Part shown: one piece after another, positions 16,651 to 24,673 of the stretch
Numbering within the stretch: the first letter of the stretch is position 1
Layout: each line of letters starts with the position of its first letter
From: Pseudomonadota bacterium
GTDB taxonomy: Bacteria > Desulfobacterota > Anaeroferrophillalia > Anaeroferrophillales > Tharpellaceae
NCBI GenBank assembly: GCA_015486505.1
Contig: WFRP01000125.1
Location: 1 to 41,583, forward strand
Length of the DNA stretch: 41,583 nucleotides
Direction: 5' to 3'
The notes under the pieces: generated by a model
Told to the model about the DNA's origin: nothing
Database searches by the model: none
What the model saw: the letters and a program-made list of their open reading frames with translations, nothing else
Translations under genes and position numbers: made by a program

Positions 16651-17697
16651 TCAAGGCAGCAATGAAACCGTTGTAAGCCCGGCTCTTTCCGGCAGGCCCA
16701 GCATTAGATTCATATTCTGCACCGCCTGCCCGGCGGCCCCTTTAACCAGGTTGTCGATTGCCGAAAATAAAATCAGGCTCTGTTTATCCGCGGCCAGCAC
16801 ATAGCCGATATCGCAATAGTTGCTGCCCCGAACCCCGTTTAAGGTCGGCAGGACACCGGCCGGCAGCAGCCGGACAAAGGTTTCCGCGGCATAAGCCTGA
16901 TGCAGAGCGTCTTCGATTTCAGCCGCAGTAACCTCCCGGGACAACGGCAGATAGATTGAAGAGAGAATCCCCCGGTTAACCGGCAGCAGATGCGGTACAA
17001 ACAGAAGTCGTGGAGCGCTGCCGGCAACCCGTTCAAGTTGTTCGACCATCTCCGGCTGATGCCGGTGGTTACCGGCTTTATAGGGTTTAAAGCTCTCATT
17101 AACTTCACAATAAAGTGAGCCCAGATTAAGGCCGCGGCCCGCCCCGCTGGTACCGGATTTGGCATCAATGACAATGGTTGCCTGACGTTCAATCAGATTA
17201 AGCGGCAAAATCGGCGCCAGCGGCAGAATGACACTGGTGGGATAGCAGCCGGGATTGCCGACAATCCGGGCTTGAGGAATTTCTGCGCGGAAAAGCTCCG
17301 GTAAACCATAAACCGCTTTTCCCAGCAATTCCGGCCGGGTATGCGGTTGATACCAGCTCTCGTAGAGCTTAAGATCGCGAAAACGGTAATCGGCACTTAA
17401 ATCAACCACTTTCTTCCCGGCCTGATAAAGTTCGGCCACAACCTCGATTGCGGCTTTATGCGGCAGCGCCGTAAAAACCAGATCGGCCATATCTGCAATC
17501 TTATCGACCTGATTATCAATAAATTTAAGCTCGACTATCTCCCGTAATGATGGGAAAAGCTCGGTTACGGCTACTCCGATATGCTGGCGCGAGGTAACCG
17601 CGGTCAACTCAACCCCGGGATGGCCCGCCAGAATTCGCATCAGCTCAACCCCGGTGTAACCACTGGCACCAATAATCGCTACTTTAGTTTTTGCCAC
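16651..17697 (-). CDS. argC: N-acetyl-gamma-glutamyl-phosphate reductase
   Basis: ArgC reduces N-acetylglutamyl-phosphate to the semialdehyde in arginine synthesis. The 348-residue protein shows the NADP loop IIGASGYTGVELMRIL, the active-site cysteine in VGNPGCYPTSVILPL, and conserved TSGAGRG and HRHQPEM (catalytic histidine region). The start is GTG 17697 with AAGGAGAAGATT upstream. It lies after the rpsI terminator, so it may be read from a local promoter or by read-through; rplM-rpsI-argC order is known in related bacteria. Confidence 0.95.
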   Translation of the reverse strand: MAKTKVAIIGASGYTGVELMRILAGHPGVELTAVTSRQHIGVAVTELFPSLREIVELKFIDNQVDKIADMADLVFTALPHKAAIEVVAELYQAGKKVVDLSADYRFRDLKLYESWYQPHTRPELLGKAVYGLPELFRAEIPQARIVGNPGCYPTSVILPLAPILPLNLIERQATIVIDAKSGTSGAGRGLNLGSLYCEVNESFKPYKAGNHRHQPEMVEQLERVAGSAPRLLFVPHLLPVNRGILSSIYLPLSREVTAAEIEDALHQAYAAETFVRLLPAGVLPTLNGVRGSNYCDIGYVLAADKQSLILFSAIDNLVKGAAGQAVQNMNLMLGLPERAGLTTVSLLP

Positions 17698-17730
17698 AAT
17701 CTTCTCCTTATCCCACCTTCCCGGAAACGA

Positions 17731-17760
17731 AAAAAAGGAGACCGTTTTCGCGGCCTCCCT
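17731..17760 (-). terminator. Intrinsic terminator after rpsI
   Basis: On the minus strand GGGAGGCCGCG, an AAAA loop and CGGTCTCC form a stem with one mismatch, followed by seven T. It begins about 33 bases after the rpsI stop and 34 bases before the argC start. Confidence 0.82.
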
Positions 17761-17792
17761 CTATTGTAAGTCTTTCTTTAACCAGATTCGAT

Positions 17793-18185
17793 TTAACGTT
17801 TCGAGAACTGGTAGCGAGCCCGGGCACCACGTTGACCGTATTTTTTACGCTCCTTAATTCGCGCATCACGGGCAAGAAAGCCAGCCTTTTTTAGGACGCC
17901 GCGGAGTTCGGGATCATACTCCTGCAGGGCTTTACTGATACCATGTTTAACCGCACCGGCCTGACCGGAAACCCCGCCGCCGATAACCTTGATCATAAAA
18001 TCAAACTTATTATTACATTCAGCTACGGCCAGCGGCTGAAAAACCATCTCCCGGGCAATATCCATAGTAAAATAGTCTTCAACGCTGCGGCCGTTAACCT
18101 TAATTTCGCCACTGCCCTCACTCAACCAAACCTTGGCGATAGCTGATTTTCTTTTTCCGGTCGCGTAAAACCTTGTCGCACTCAT
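17793..18185 (-). CDS. rpsI: 30S ribosomal protein S9 (uS9)
   Basis: S9 is a small-subunit head protein whose C-terminal tail reaches the P-site tRNA. The 130-residue length and the motifs YATGKRKSAIAKVWL, GGGVSGQAGAVKHGI and the invariant tail ARYQFSKR are diagnostic. AGGATTTTAAT precedes the ATG. It follows rplM by 92 bp, the standard L13-S9 operon. Confidence 0.98.
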   Translation of the reverse strand: MSATRFYATGKRKSAIAKVWLSEGSGEIKVNGRSVEDYFTMDIAREMVFQPLAVAECNNKFDFMIKVIGGGVSGQAGAVKHGISKALQEYDPELRGVLKKAGFLARDARIKERKKYGQRGARARYQFSKR

Positions 18186-18277
18186 ATTAAAATCCTAAAT
18201 ATTAAAATCTTGAATTATTCTGACTGTTTATCAACTGATTATTAGCGTTAATGCCGCAGTTGAGTCTTTAATGTACC

Positions 18278-18706
18278 TTAAAGCTCTACGGCAACCGGGT
18301 TCTGGGCCTGATGGGCGTGTTCGGCCCCGGCATAAATCTTAAGTTTCTGAATCATTTTCCGACCCAGTTTATTCTTCGGCAACATACCTTTTACCGCGTT
18401 TTTGATAAGTTCAGTCGGATTCTTCTCCAGAAGTTCAGCCGCGGTGATGCCTTTGATACCTCCGGCATAACCAGTATAATGGTAATAGACCTTATCTTTA
18501 AGTTTGTTGCCGGTCAAACGGATATCAGCCGCGTTAACCACCACAACATAATCGCCGGTATCAACATGCGGGGTGTAAATCGCTTTGTTCTTGCCCCGCA
18601 GAATTGTCGCTATTTCACTAGCCAGACGTCCAAGAACCCGCCCCTGAGCATCAAACAAATGCCATTTCTGCTCAAATTCACCAGGTTTTGCCACATAAGT
18701 CTTCAT
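18278..18706 (-). CDS. rplM: 50S ribosomal protein L13 (uL13)
   Basis: L13 is an early-assembling large-subunit protein. With start ATG 18706 the product is 142 residues, the usual length, beginning [20 protein letters not shown]. Motifs [29 protein letters not shown] and [14 protein letters not shown] are typical. GGAG lies 12 bases upstream, a long spacing. A longer frame to 18826 only reads the leader. The leader holds a terminator-like hairpin and a strong promoter, suggesting attenuation. Confidence 0.97.
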   Translation of the reverse strand: MKTYVAKPGEFEQKWHLFDAQGRVLGRLASEIATILRGKNKAIYTPHVDTGDYVVVVNAADIRLTGNKLKDKVYYHYTGYAGGIKGITAAELLEKNPTELIKNAVKGMLPKNKLGRKMIQKLKIYAGAEHAHQAQNPVAVEL

Positions 18707-18721
18707 CGGTTTTCTATTCTC

Positions 18722-18764
18722 CAGAAAAAACAGCCGGTCGCGTGATTCAATCACCTGCAACCGG
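18722..18764 (-). promoter_or_regulatory. Terminator-like hairpin (attenuator candidate) in the rplM leader
   Basis: On the minus strand CCGGTTGC and GCGACCGG pair (one G-U), continuing into GTGAT/ATCAC around a three-base loop, then CTG and six T. It lies between the promoter at 18827-18855 and the rplM start. A hairpin plus T-run inside a ribosomal protein leader suggests attenuation, possibly by L13 itself; this is inference. Confidence 0.6.
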
Positions 18765-18826
18765 TAAACTACCCAAATCCCCAAAGCCCGTCTTGAAAAA
18801 TCAGGGCAACAATTTTGAAAGGGCAC

Positions 18827-18855
18827 TTTTTAATACAGCCGCCACGCATTGTCAA
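18827..18855 (-). promoter_or_regulatory. Strong sigma70-type promoter for rplM-rpsI
   Basis: On the minus strand TTGACA (18855-18850, perfect -35) and TAAAAA (18832-18827) are spaced 17 bases. The expected transcript starts near 18820 and has a leader of about 115 bases before rplM. Confidence 0.75.
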
Positions 18856-18892
18856 GTTCTTTTTACCGGTTAGAGACATTTCGTTTAATGAA

Positions 18893-20095
18893 TCAATCTG
18901 TCAAAAAATCACGGCGGCGTTGCGCGAACAGGCTTAGAACATAATCGATATCTTTCCGGGTTAAATCGGCGCTTACGGTTACCCGTAGCCGGGACTGGCC
19001 GGAGGCGACGGTCGGCGGCCGGATTCCCTGAATAAAAACCCCCTGCTCCAAAAACCAGGCGCTGATTTCCATTGTTTTATCGGGGTCGCCGACAACCACC
19101 GGAATAATCGGGGTCGGATCATCACGGACACTGACACCGAGACGTTTAAGGCCGTCGCGAAAATAGCCGGTCAGCGACCTTAAATGCCGCACCGTTTCCG
19201 GTTCGTCAAGCAAAAGGTCAATAGCGGCCATCGAGGCCCCTAAAGCGGCCGGCGGCAGAGCGGTTGAATAGATGAAACTGCGAGCTTTATTTATAAGGTA
19301 ATCGACATATTGCGGCGCTCCGGCAACGTAAGCGCCGCAGCTTCCCAGGGCTTTACCCAGGGTCCCCATCTGCATATCAATATCCTTGTAATCCAGCCCG
19401 AAATGCTCAGCTGAGCCGCGGCCGCCGGGGCCGAGCACGCCGGTGGCATGGGCATCATCAACCACCAGGATCGCGTCATATTTTCGGGCCAGCGCGGCAA
19501 GCTCCGGTAAAGGGGCGATATCGCCGTCCATACTGAAAACGCTGTCTGTCACAATCAGCCGACGCCGGAATCCGGCGGCACTTCCCTTGAGCAGATTTTC
19601 AAGATGCGCAACCTCACAATGCCGATAAATCTCCAATCGGGCCCGGCTCAAACGACAGCCGTCAACGATACTGGCATGATTCAAGGCATCACTGTAGATC
19701 ACATCTCCGGCCCCGACCAGGGTGGTCAGAAGGGCCAGGTTGGCAACATAACCACTATTAAACAGTAAGGCTTTGGGAGTTTTCTTGAAAGCGGCAATTT
19801 TCTCCTCAAGTTCAACGTGCAGGGCCATGGTTCCGGAAATCAGACGCGAAGCCCCGGCGGAACAGCCGTAGCGTTCAGCGGCCGCAAGCGCCTGGACCTT
19901 GAGCTTTGAATGATTGGCAAAACCAAGATAATTATTGGAACAGAGCAGAAGAATCGGCTGTCCCTGCAAGCTGGTATGGGCCTGCTGCGGACCATCAACA
20001 GTCCGCAGAAAACGCAGCCGCCCCTGTTCTTTAAGCTGCTCAAGTTCAAACTCAAGTTCAGAAAGCAATGATTTGTCCGCAACCACTTCAGTCAC
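18893..20095 (-). CDS. bioF: 8-amino-7-oxononanoate synthase
   Basis: BioF is the PLP enzyme that condenses a pimeloyl thioester with alanine in biotin synthesis. The 400-residue protein has SNNYLGFANH, the PLP-ring DDAHATGVLG and the Schiff-base lysine in GTLGKALGSCGAYVAG. The start is GTG 20095, with GGAG seven bases upstream lying inside the last codons of bioB. Only 2 bp separate it from bioB, so the two are coupled. Close relatives include 2-amino-3-ketobutyrate CoA ligase, but the bioB neighbour favours BioF. No bioA or bioD is in the window. Confidence 0.93.
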   Translation of the reverse strand: MTEVVADKSLLSELEFELEQLKEQGRLRFLRTVDGPQQAHTSLQGQPILLLCSNNYLGFANHSKLKVQALAAAERYGCSAGASRLISGTMALHVELEEKIAAFKKTPKALLFNSGYVANLALLTTLVGAGDVIYSDALNHASIVDGCRLSRARLEIYRHCEVAHLENLLKGSAAGFRRRLIVTDSVFSMDGDIAPLPELAALARKYDAILVVDDAHATGVLGPGGRGSAEHFGLDYKDIDMQMGTLGKALGSCGAYVAGAPQYVDYLINKARSFIYSTALPPAALGASMAAIDLLLDEPETVRHLRSLTGYFRDGLKRLGVSVRDDPTPIIPVVVGDPDKTMEISAWFLEQGVFIQGIRPPTVASGQSRLRVTVSADLTRKDIDYVLSLFAQRRRDFLTD

Positions 20096-20097
20096 CT

Positions 20098-21156
20098 TTA
20101 ATCTCCGGCCGCTTCAAGCTCAAACGCGCGCCAGTCCTTAAGCAAACGCTGATCATCCGACCACTGGCGGCCGCTGGTGGTCAGATAATCACCAATCATT
20201 AAACCATTGGCGCCGGCGGCAAAAATAAACGACTGAAAATCCCCGAAAGTCCGCTGTCGCCCGCCGCAGATCCGGATATCAACTGTGGGACAGACAAACC
20301 TGAACATCGCCATCGTTAAAAGCGCCACAAACGGGGTCAGGCCCGGTTCCTCGGCCAACGGAGTGCCGCTGACCGGGACGAGAAAATTTAGGGGGATTGA
20401 GTCGACTTTAAGCTCCCGCAGCGTCAAAGCCAACTCCACCCGCTGGGCCCAACTCTCGCCCAAGCCCATAATCCCACCGCTGCAGACGTAAAGACCGACA
20501 TCTTTCGCGGTTTTGACCGTCGCGACCGCCCGCTCATAATCGTGCGTGGTACAGATATTTTTAAAAAAGGAGCGGGAAGTTTCGAGATTATGGTGGTAGT
20601 GTTTAAGGCCGGCGTCACGATAACGGGCCGCCGTCGCCTCATCAAGAAATCCCAGGGACGCGCAGGGCCCGACCCCGGTGGCGCTGATTTCTTGCAGCAT
20701 CGCGATAATCTTTTCCTGTTCGGCCGAACAATCGACTGCCGTACCGCTGGTGACAATCGAAAAATTATCCACAGTACAGGCCGCCGCGGCCCGGGCCCGT
20801 TCGGCCAACTCCGCAACAGTTATCAGCGGAAAAGTCTTAACCCCGGTATCATAGGAGATCGATTGCGCGCAATAAGCGCAATCTTCCGGACAGCGGCCGG
20901 ATTTGGCATTGGTTATCGCGCAAAGCGCGATTTTCGAACCGCAAAAATGGCGCCGCAGCCGGTTACTTAAAGGTAATAACGAAAAAATATCCGGCCCGGC
21001 CAACTCCCCCATTGCCAAAGCCAGTGTTTTTTCAATACCTGCTCCCGTCGCCGATATTTCCGGCAACAACACTTCCAACTCGGCAATAATTGCCGGCTTT
21101 TCTTTCTCCGCTTTCCCGGATTTACAGGATTTTTGAACTAAACACATATTCCGCAA
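20098..21156 (-). CDS. bioB: Biotin synthase
   Basis: BioB is the radical-SAM enzyme that inserts sulfur into dethiobiotin. The cluster motif is in CPEDCAYCAQS (CX3CX2C); conserved downstream segments are HNLETS, GGIMGLGE and IPLNFLVPVSGTPL. The length, 352 residues, includes an extended N-terminus of about 60 residues before the radical-SAM barrel. AAAAGGAATTTTCT gives ideal spacing to TTG 21156; ATG at 21147 is the alternative and would remove three residues. It is divergent from rlmE across only 45 bp. Confidence 0.95.
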   Translation of the reverse strand: MRNMCLVQKSCKSGKAEKEKPAIIAELEVLLPEISATGAGIEKTLALAMGELAGPDIFSLLPLSNRLRRHFCGSKIALCAITNAKSGRCPEDCAYCAQSISYDTGVKTFPLITVAELAERARAAAACTVDNFSIVTSGTAVDCSAEQEKIIAMLQEISATGVGPCASLGFLDEATAARYRDAGLKHYHHNLETSRSFFKNICTTHDYERAVATVKTAKDVGLYVCSGGIMGLGESWAQRVELALTLRELKVDSIPLNFLVPVSGTPLAEEPGLTPFVALLTMAMFRFVCPTVDIRICGGRQRTFGDFQSFIFAAGANGLMIGDYLTTSGRQWSDDQRLLKDWRAFELEAAGD

Positions 21157-21201
21157 AGAAAATTCCTTTTATTTTTCGGTTACTGATGCTAGTTTTAAAA
21201 T

Positions 21202-21810
21202 ATGGCATTCAATCGTAAAGACAGTTACTATAAACAGGCAAAGCGCGAAGGTAAGCGCTCCCGGGCCATCTATAAGATTGAGGAGATCGATCAACGCTTC
21301 CGGGTCTTCAAAAAAGGCCAGAAAATCCTCGAACTCGGGGCGGCACCCGGCGGCTGGATGGAGTATATCGCCCAACGCGTTGGGCCTTCAGGGATGGTTC
21401 TGGGGCTTGATCTGCTCCCCATAGCCAAGCTTAAATCACCCCCCTGCCTGACTCTGATTGCCGATATTCTGGCACCTGATACCGGAGCCCGGATAGATGA
21501 TCTGGTAAGCCCGCCGTTTGCCGGCATCGTCTCGGATCTTGCCCCCAATCTTACCGGAATTAAAGCCACCGATCAAGCCAACTCCATTGCCATACTGGAA
21601 TCAGCCCTGCAACTCGGCCTTGAACGGCTCAATCAGGGCGGTTTTTTTATCGGCAAGGTCTTTCAGGGCAGCGAACTTAAACCGTTTAAGAATCGACTGC
21701 AAGCGCTCTTCGCGAAAACCACCCTGGCCAAACCGAAGGCCAGCCGTAAAACCTCAACCGAGATTTACCTGGTGGCAACCGGCTACGCCGGCAACACCAG
21801 ACTCCAGTAA
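21202..21810 (+). CDS. rlmE: 23S rRNA (uridine-2'-O)-methyltransferase RlmE (FtsJ/RrmJ)
   Basis: RlmE methylates the ribose of U2552 of 23S rRNA late in large-subunit assembly. The 202-residue protein has the SAM loop ILELGAAPGGWMEYI and the K-D-K-E tetrad at Lys25 (IYKIEEID), Asp112 (SDLAPN), Lys152 (IGKVFQG) and Glu187 (STEIYLV). No Shine-Dalgarno sequence precedes ATG 21202, and the upstream gap to bioB is only 45 bp, so the mRNA may be leaderless or nearly so. Its last 28 bp overlap the convergent prepilin peptidase gene. Confidence 0.94.
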   Translation: MAFNRKDSYYKQAKREGKRSRAIYKIEEIDQRFRVFKKGQKILELGAAPGGWMEYIAQRVGPSGMVLGLDLLPIAKLKSPPCLTLIADILAPDTGARIDDLVSPPFAGIVSDLAPNLTGIKATDQANSIAILESALQLGLERLNQGGFFIGKVFQGSELKPFKNRLQALFAKTTLAKPKASRKTSTEIYLVATGYAGNTRLQ

Positions 21811-22562
21811 AAATCAAGCAGTTGCCGGCCGTAAAAAAGATAAAGCAAACCGCCCGCCGCCAGGAACGGACCGAAGGGAATCGCGTAACGCCCGTCCCGG
21901 CCCTGCCAGACCACCAGCCCGACCCCGATTAGAGCCCCGCTTAGCGAACTTAACAAAATAATCGGCAGCAGAGCCTTATAACCCAAAAAAGCCCCAAACA
22001 TAGCCAAAAGCTTTAAATCACCGCCGCCCATACCGTCGCGCCCGGTACAAAAATAATAACCGGCCGCCACCAGCCACAATGAAAACCAGCCTGAAGCCGC
22101 CCCCAGCAAAAACTCCCACCAGGGCACAGAACCGCCCCACCACCAGCACCCGGCCAGCCCGATAACAATACCGGTCAGACTGAATCCATCGGGTATGATC
22201 TGAAATTCCAGATCAATAAATGTGATCGGTACCAGGAGAAAAATCAAAATCAGCGCCCGGGCCAACGCCGGACTCAGGCCGAACTGCCAGGCGGCGGCCC
22301 CGAACAAGAGGCCGGTTAAAAGCTCAACCAGCGGGTAACGTATGGATATCGGTTCCCGGCAGAAGAAACAGCGGCCCCGCAGAAAAAGATAGGTCAACAG
22401 CGGCACATTAAGCCAGAACGGCAGCCGATGTTTGCATCTGGGACAATGTGAAGGCGGCGCGACTATCGATAAATCGCGGGGTATGCGATAGATACAGACA
22501 TTAAAAAAGCTGCCGCAGACCAGCCCGAAAACAGCGACAACAATAATGATGAATAATTCCAT
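21783..22562 (-). CDS. pilD: Prepilin peptidase / N-methyltransferase
   Basis: PilD cleaves type IV prepilin leader peptides and methylates the new N-terminus. The 259-residue membrane protein has the cytoplasmic zinc-type domain with CPRC and CFFC near residues 40-70. The two catalytic aspartates are in FIDLEFQIIPD and GGGDLKLLAMFG. About eight hydrophobic segments are visible. It is the only peptidase gene in the window and would serve the pilMNOPQ system 8 kb away; no pilin gene is present. Its 3' end overlaps rlmE by 28 bp in convergent orientation. Confidence 0.94.
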   Translation of the reverse strand: MELFIIIVVAVFGLVCGSFFNVCIYRIPRDLSIVAPPSHCPRCKHRLPFWLNVPLLTYLFLRGRCFFCREPISIRYPLVELLTGLLFGAAAWQFGLSPALARALILIFLLVPITFIDLEFQIIPDGFSLTGIVIGLAGCWWWGGSVPWWEFLLGAASGWFSLWLVAAGYYFCTGRDGMGGGDLKLLAMFGAFLGYKALLPIILLSSLSGALIGVGLVVWQGRDGRYAIPFGPFLAAGGLLYLFYGRQLLDFYWSLVLPA

Positions 22563-22772
22563 TACCGACCTGAAAACCCTGTATTTGACTCTTGCTTGAC
22601 TCCAGGGAATAAGATAGTTGAATAAAATTGCTCAATATGATATATAGGGGTTTCGGAACGGAGCCGGAGATTTAATTCCGCTTAACGGACGAACTTATAC
22701 TGAACCGTCTATCACGCCGAGTTGACTTTGCCAAGAAAATAATTACATAAACACCCTGATAACGAATCATAA

Positions 22773-22911
22773 CCAATGCGGGAACAGATCCCGCAACCCA
22801 AAAGAAAGTTATTGGCCCGCACCCAGGGGCACTTCCGCTGGTCGCAAATAAGTACTCTTATCAGAACATTTTCTTGTTTTTTCAAACCGAAAATAACCTG
22901 TAAGGTACTAA
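22773..22911 (+). repeat. R element copy 6 (long middle, 3' module a)
   Basis: This is one of the least degraded copies. It starts CCAATGCGGGAACAG, has the long middle ACCCAGGGGCACTTCCGC, and ends with GGTACTAA. It sits between the divergent pilD and carD genes. The rest of that gap (22563-22772, 22912-22957) shows no gene. Confidence 0.9.
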
Positions 22912-22957
22912 TAAAGCACATTAACCATCAAACCGATACTTACGGATTAAATTACTT

Positions 22958-23491
22958 ATGGAAAACGAGGCAATCAGGACTTTCAACGTTGGCGAACTGG
23001 CCGTCTATCCGGGACACGGCGTAGGTGAAATCACTGCCATCGAACAGCGTGAGGTCTGTGATGAAACGCAGAATTTTTACATAATGGTGATTCTGGACAG
23101 CAATATCACGATTATGATCCCCAAGAACAACACCACCAACGTCGGCTTAAGAGCCCTGGTCAACGCCGAACAGATCAACGAAGTCTATACGACCCTGAAA
23201 AAACGCAAAATCAAACTCTCGCACCAAACCTGGAACAAACGCTACAAACAGTTTCACGATAAAATAAAACGGGGTTCACTTTTTGAAGTCGCCGAGGTCT
23301 TTCGTGATCTTAATCTGATCAGCATAAATAAAGAGCTCTCTTTCGGCGAACGTAAAATGATGGAAACCGCCAAACATCTGATTATCTCCGAACTGGCCTT
23401 AGCCCGCAACCTCTCCGAGGCTGAAATCGACCAGGAAATCCAGGAAATATTCGCAAACAACGAACCTGAAACCGAGACCGAGCAATCTTGA
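22958..23491 (+). CDS. carD: CarD/CdnL-family transcriptional regulator
   Basis: CarD-family proteins bind the RNA polymerase beta subunit and stabilise open promoter complexes, often at rRNA promoters. The 177-residue protein starts with the RNAP-interaction (Tudor-like) domain, visible as FNVGELAVYPGHGVGEI, followed by an alpha-helical C-terminal domain from about residue 70 (LKKRKIKLSHQTWNKRYK to LSFGERKMMETAKHL). The acidic tail ends ETETEQS. A weak ACGGA precedes ATG. Position before a PIN/TRAM protein and ispDF is a recurring arrangement. Confidence 0.93.
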   Translation: MENEAIRTFNVGELAVYPGHGVGEITAIEQREVCDETQNFYIMVILDSNITIMIPKNNTTNVGLRALVNAEQINEVYTTLKKRKIKLSHQTWNKRYKQFHDKIKRGSLFEVAEVFRDLNLISINKELSFGERKMMETAKHLIISELALARNLSEAEIDQEIQEIFANNEPETETEQS

Positions 23492-23536
23492 TTTACGTCG
23501 AAATGGCTCCCGAAAAGCATTACGGGTTTTGTCAGA

Positions 23537-23665
23537 CTAATTCGGGAACAAATTCCCGCAACCCAAAAGAAAGTTTTCGGCCCGCAAATAAGTACTCTTA
23601 TCAGAACATTTTCTGATTATTAAATCTTGTTTTTTTGGTGCAGAAAATAACCTGTAAGGTACTAA
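23537..23665 (+). repeat. R element copy 7 (short middle, 3' module b)
   Basis: Both flanks are CTAA. The 5' stem is shifted to CGGGAA/TTCCCG, so the hairpin is kept although the first G is lost. It fills the carD to PIN/TRAM gap and ends 15 bases before the downstream TTG start. Confidence 0.9.
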
Positions 23666-23680
23666 GATACGAGAAGACCA

Positions 23681-24670
23681 TTGCAGATAATCCGCGCATT
23701 TTTCGTTCTATCATCAGCCCTACTTTCTTTTCAGATCGCAAAAGTTCAATTTGGCCGGATCGATTACGCCTGCGTTGCCGCGTTCATTACCGCGGCCCTT
23801 ATAACCTACACATTCTACCTGATCAGCCGCCTGAAAAAAGTGCCTTTACGCACCCTGGTCGGGGGTTTTTCCGGGATGGTAATCGGCCTCTTTATCGCCA
23901 ACCTGCTCCTGCGCGGCGCTCCGTTTGTCGACCTGTTCGACAACCCGCGTACCAGCTTCACCCTTTATCTGCTGACCTACTCAATGTTTGCCTACGTCGC
24001 GCTGGAGGTCGGCCTGAAAAAAGGCGATGAGTTTGATCTCATCCATTCCCTGGTCGCAAAAAAGCGCCACGATTCCGAGAAAATTGTCGACACCTCCGTA
24101 ATTATTGACGGCCGGATTGCCGATGCCTGCGAAACCGGATTTATCGAAGGAACCTTGATCATCCCGCAATTTGTTCTCCACGAGCTCCAGCTCATCGCCG
24201 ATTCCCCCGACTCTTTAAAAAGAACCCGGGGCCGGCGCGGCCTTGATATCTTAAAGCGCATCCAGAATCAGGCTAAAATCAAAATCGATATTACCGAAGA
24301 AGATTTCCCCCGGATCAAGGATGTTGACTCCAAACTGGTCGCTCTGGCAAAAAAACGCGAAGCCCAGATTCTGACCAATGATTACAACCTGAATAAGGTT
24401 GCCGATCTGCAGGGAGTCGAAGTTCTCAACCTCAACCAGCTGGCCGAGGCCTTGAAACCGCTGGTGCTGCCCGGCGAAAGTATGAATGTAATCGTCTCCA
24501 AAGAGGGCAAAGAGCCGATGCAGGGCGTGGCCTATCTTGATGACGGCACCATGGTGGTTATCGATCAAGGCCGCGACCTGGTTGGTGAAGCGGCTGAAGT
24601 TACAGTTACCAGCGTCCTGCAGACCACCGCCGGGCGTATGATTTTTGCCAAGCGCAAAAACGGTTCTTAA
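23681..24670 (+). CDS. PIN/TRAM domain membrane protein (YacL-like)
   Basis: This 329-residue protein has about four N-terminal membrane segments (residues 1-130), a PIN domain (about 138-260) and a C-terminal TRAM domain (about 265-325). The PIN acidic residues are in VDTSVIIDGRIAD and LTNDYNLNKVAD. PIN domains are usually Mg-dependent ribonucleases and TRAM binds RNA, so a membrane-tethered RNase is likely; the substrate is unknown. The start is TTG 23681, with GAGAAG four bases upstream. It is followed by ispDF after 3 bp. No toxin-antitoxin partner is visible. Confidence 0.9.
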   Translation: MQIIRAFFVLSSALLSFQIAKVQFGRIDYACVAAFITAALITYTFYLISRLKKVPLRTLVGGFSGMVIGLFIANLLLRGAPFVDLFDNPRTSFTLYLLTYSMFAYVALEVGLKKGDEFDLIHSLVAKKRHDSEKIVDTSVIIDGRIADACETGFIEGTLIIPQFVLHELQLIADSPDSLKRTRGRRGLDILKRIQNQAKIKIDITEEDFPRIKDVDSKLVALAKKREAQILTNDYNLNKVADLQGVEVLNLNQLAEALKPLVLPGESMNVIVSKEGKEPMQGVAYLDDGTMVVIDQGRDLVGEAAEVTVTSVLQTTAGRMIFAKRKNGS

Positions 24671-24673
24671 ACT

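Noticed and set aside
22586-22760. TTGACT-containing promoter candidates before carD
   Set aside because: Several TTGACT boxes exist but none has a convincing -10 at 16-18 bases, so no promoter is called.
23681-24670. PIN domain protein as a VapC-type toxin
   Set aside because: It is four-fold longer, membrane-anchored, has a TRAM domain and no antitoxin gene beside it.
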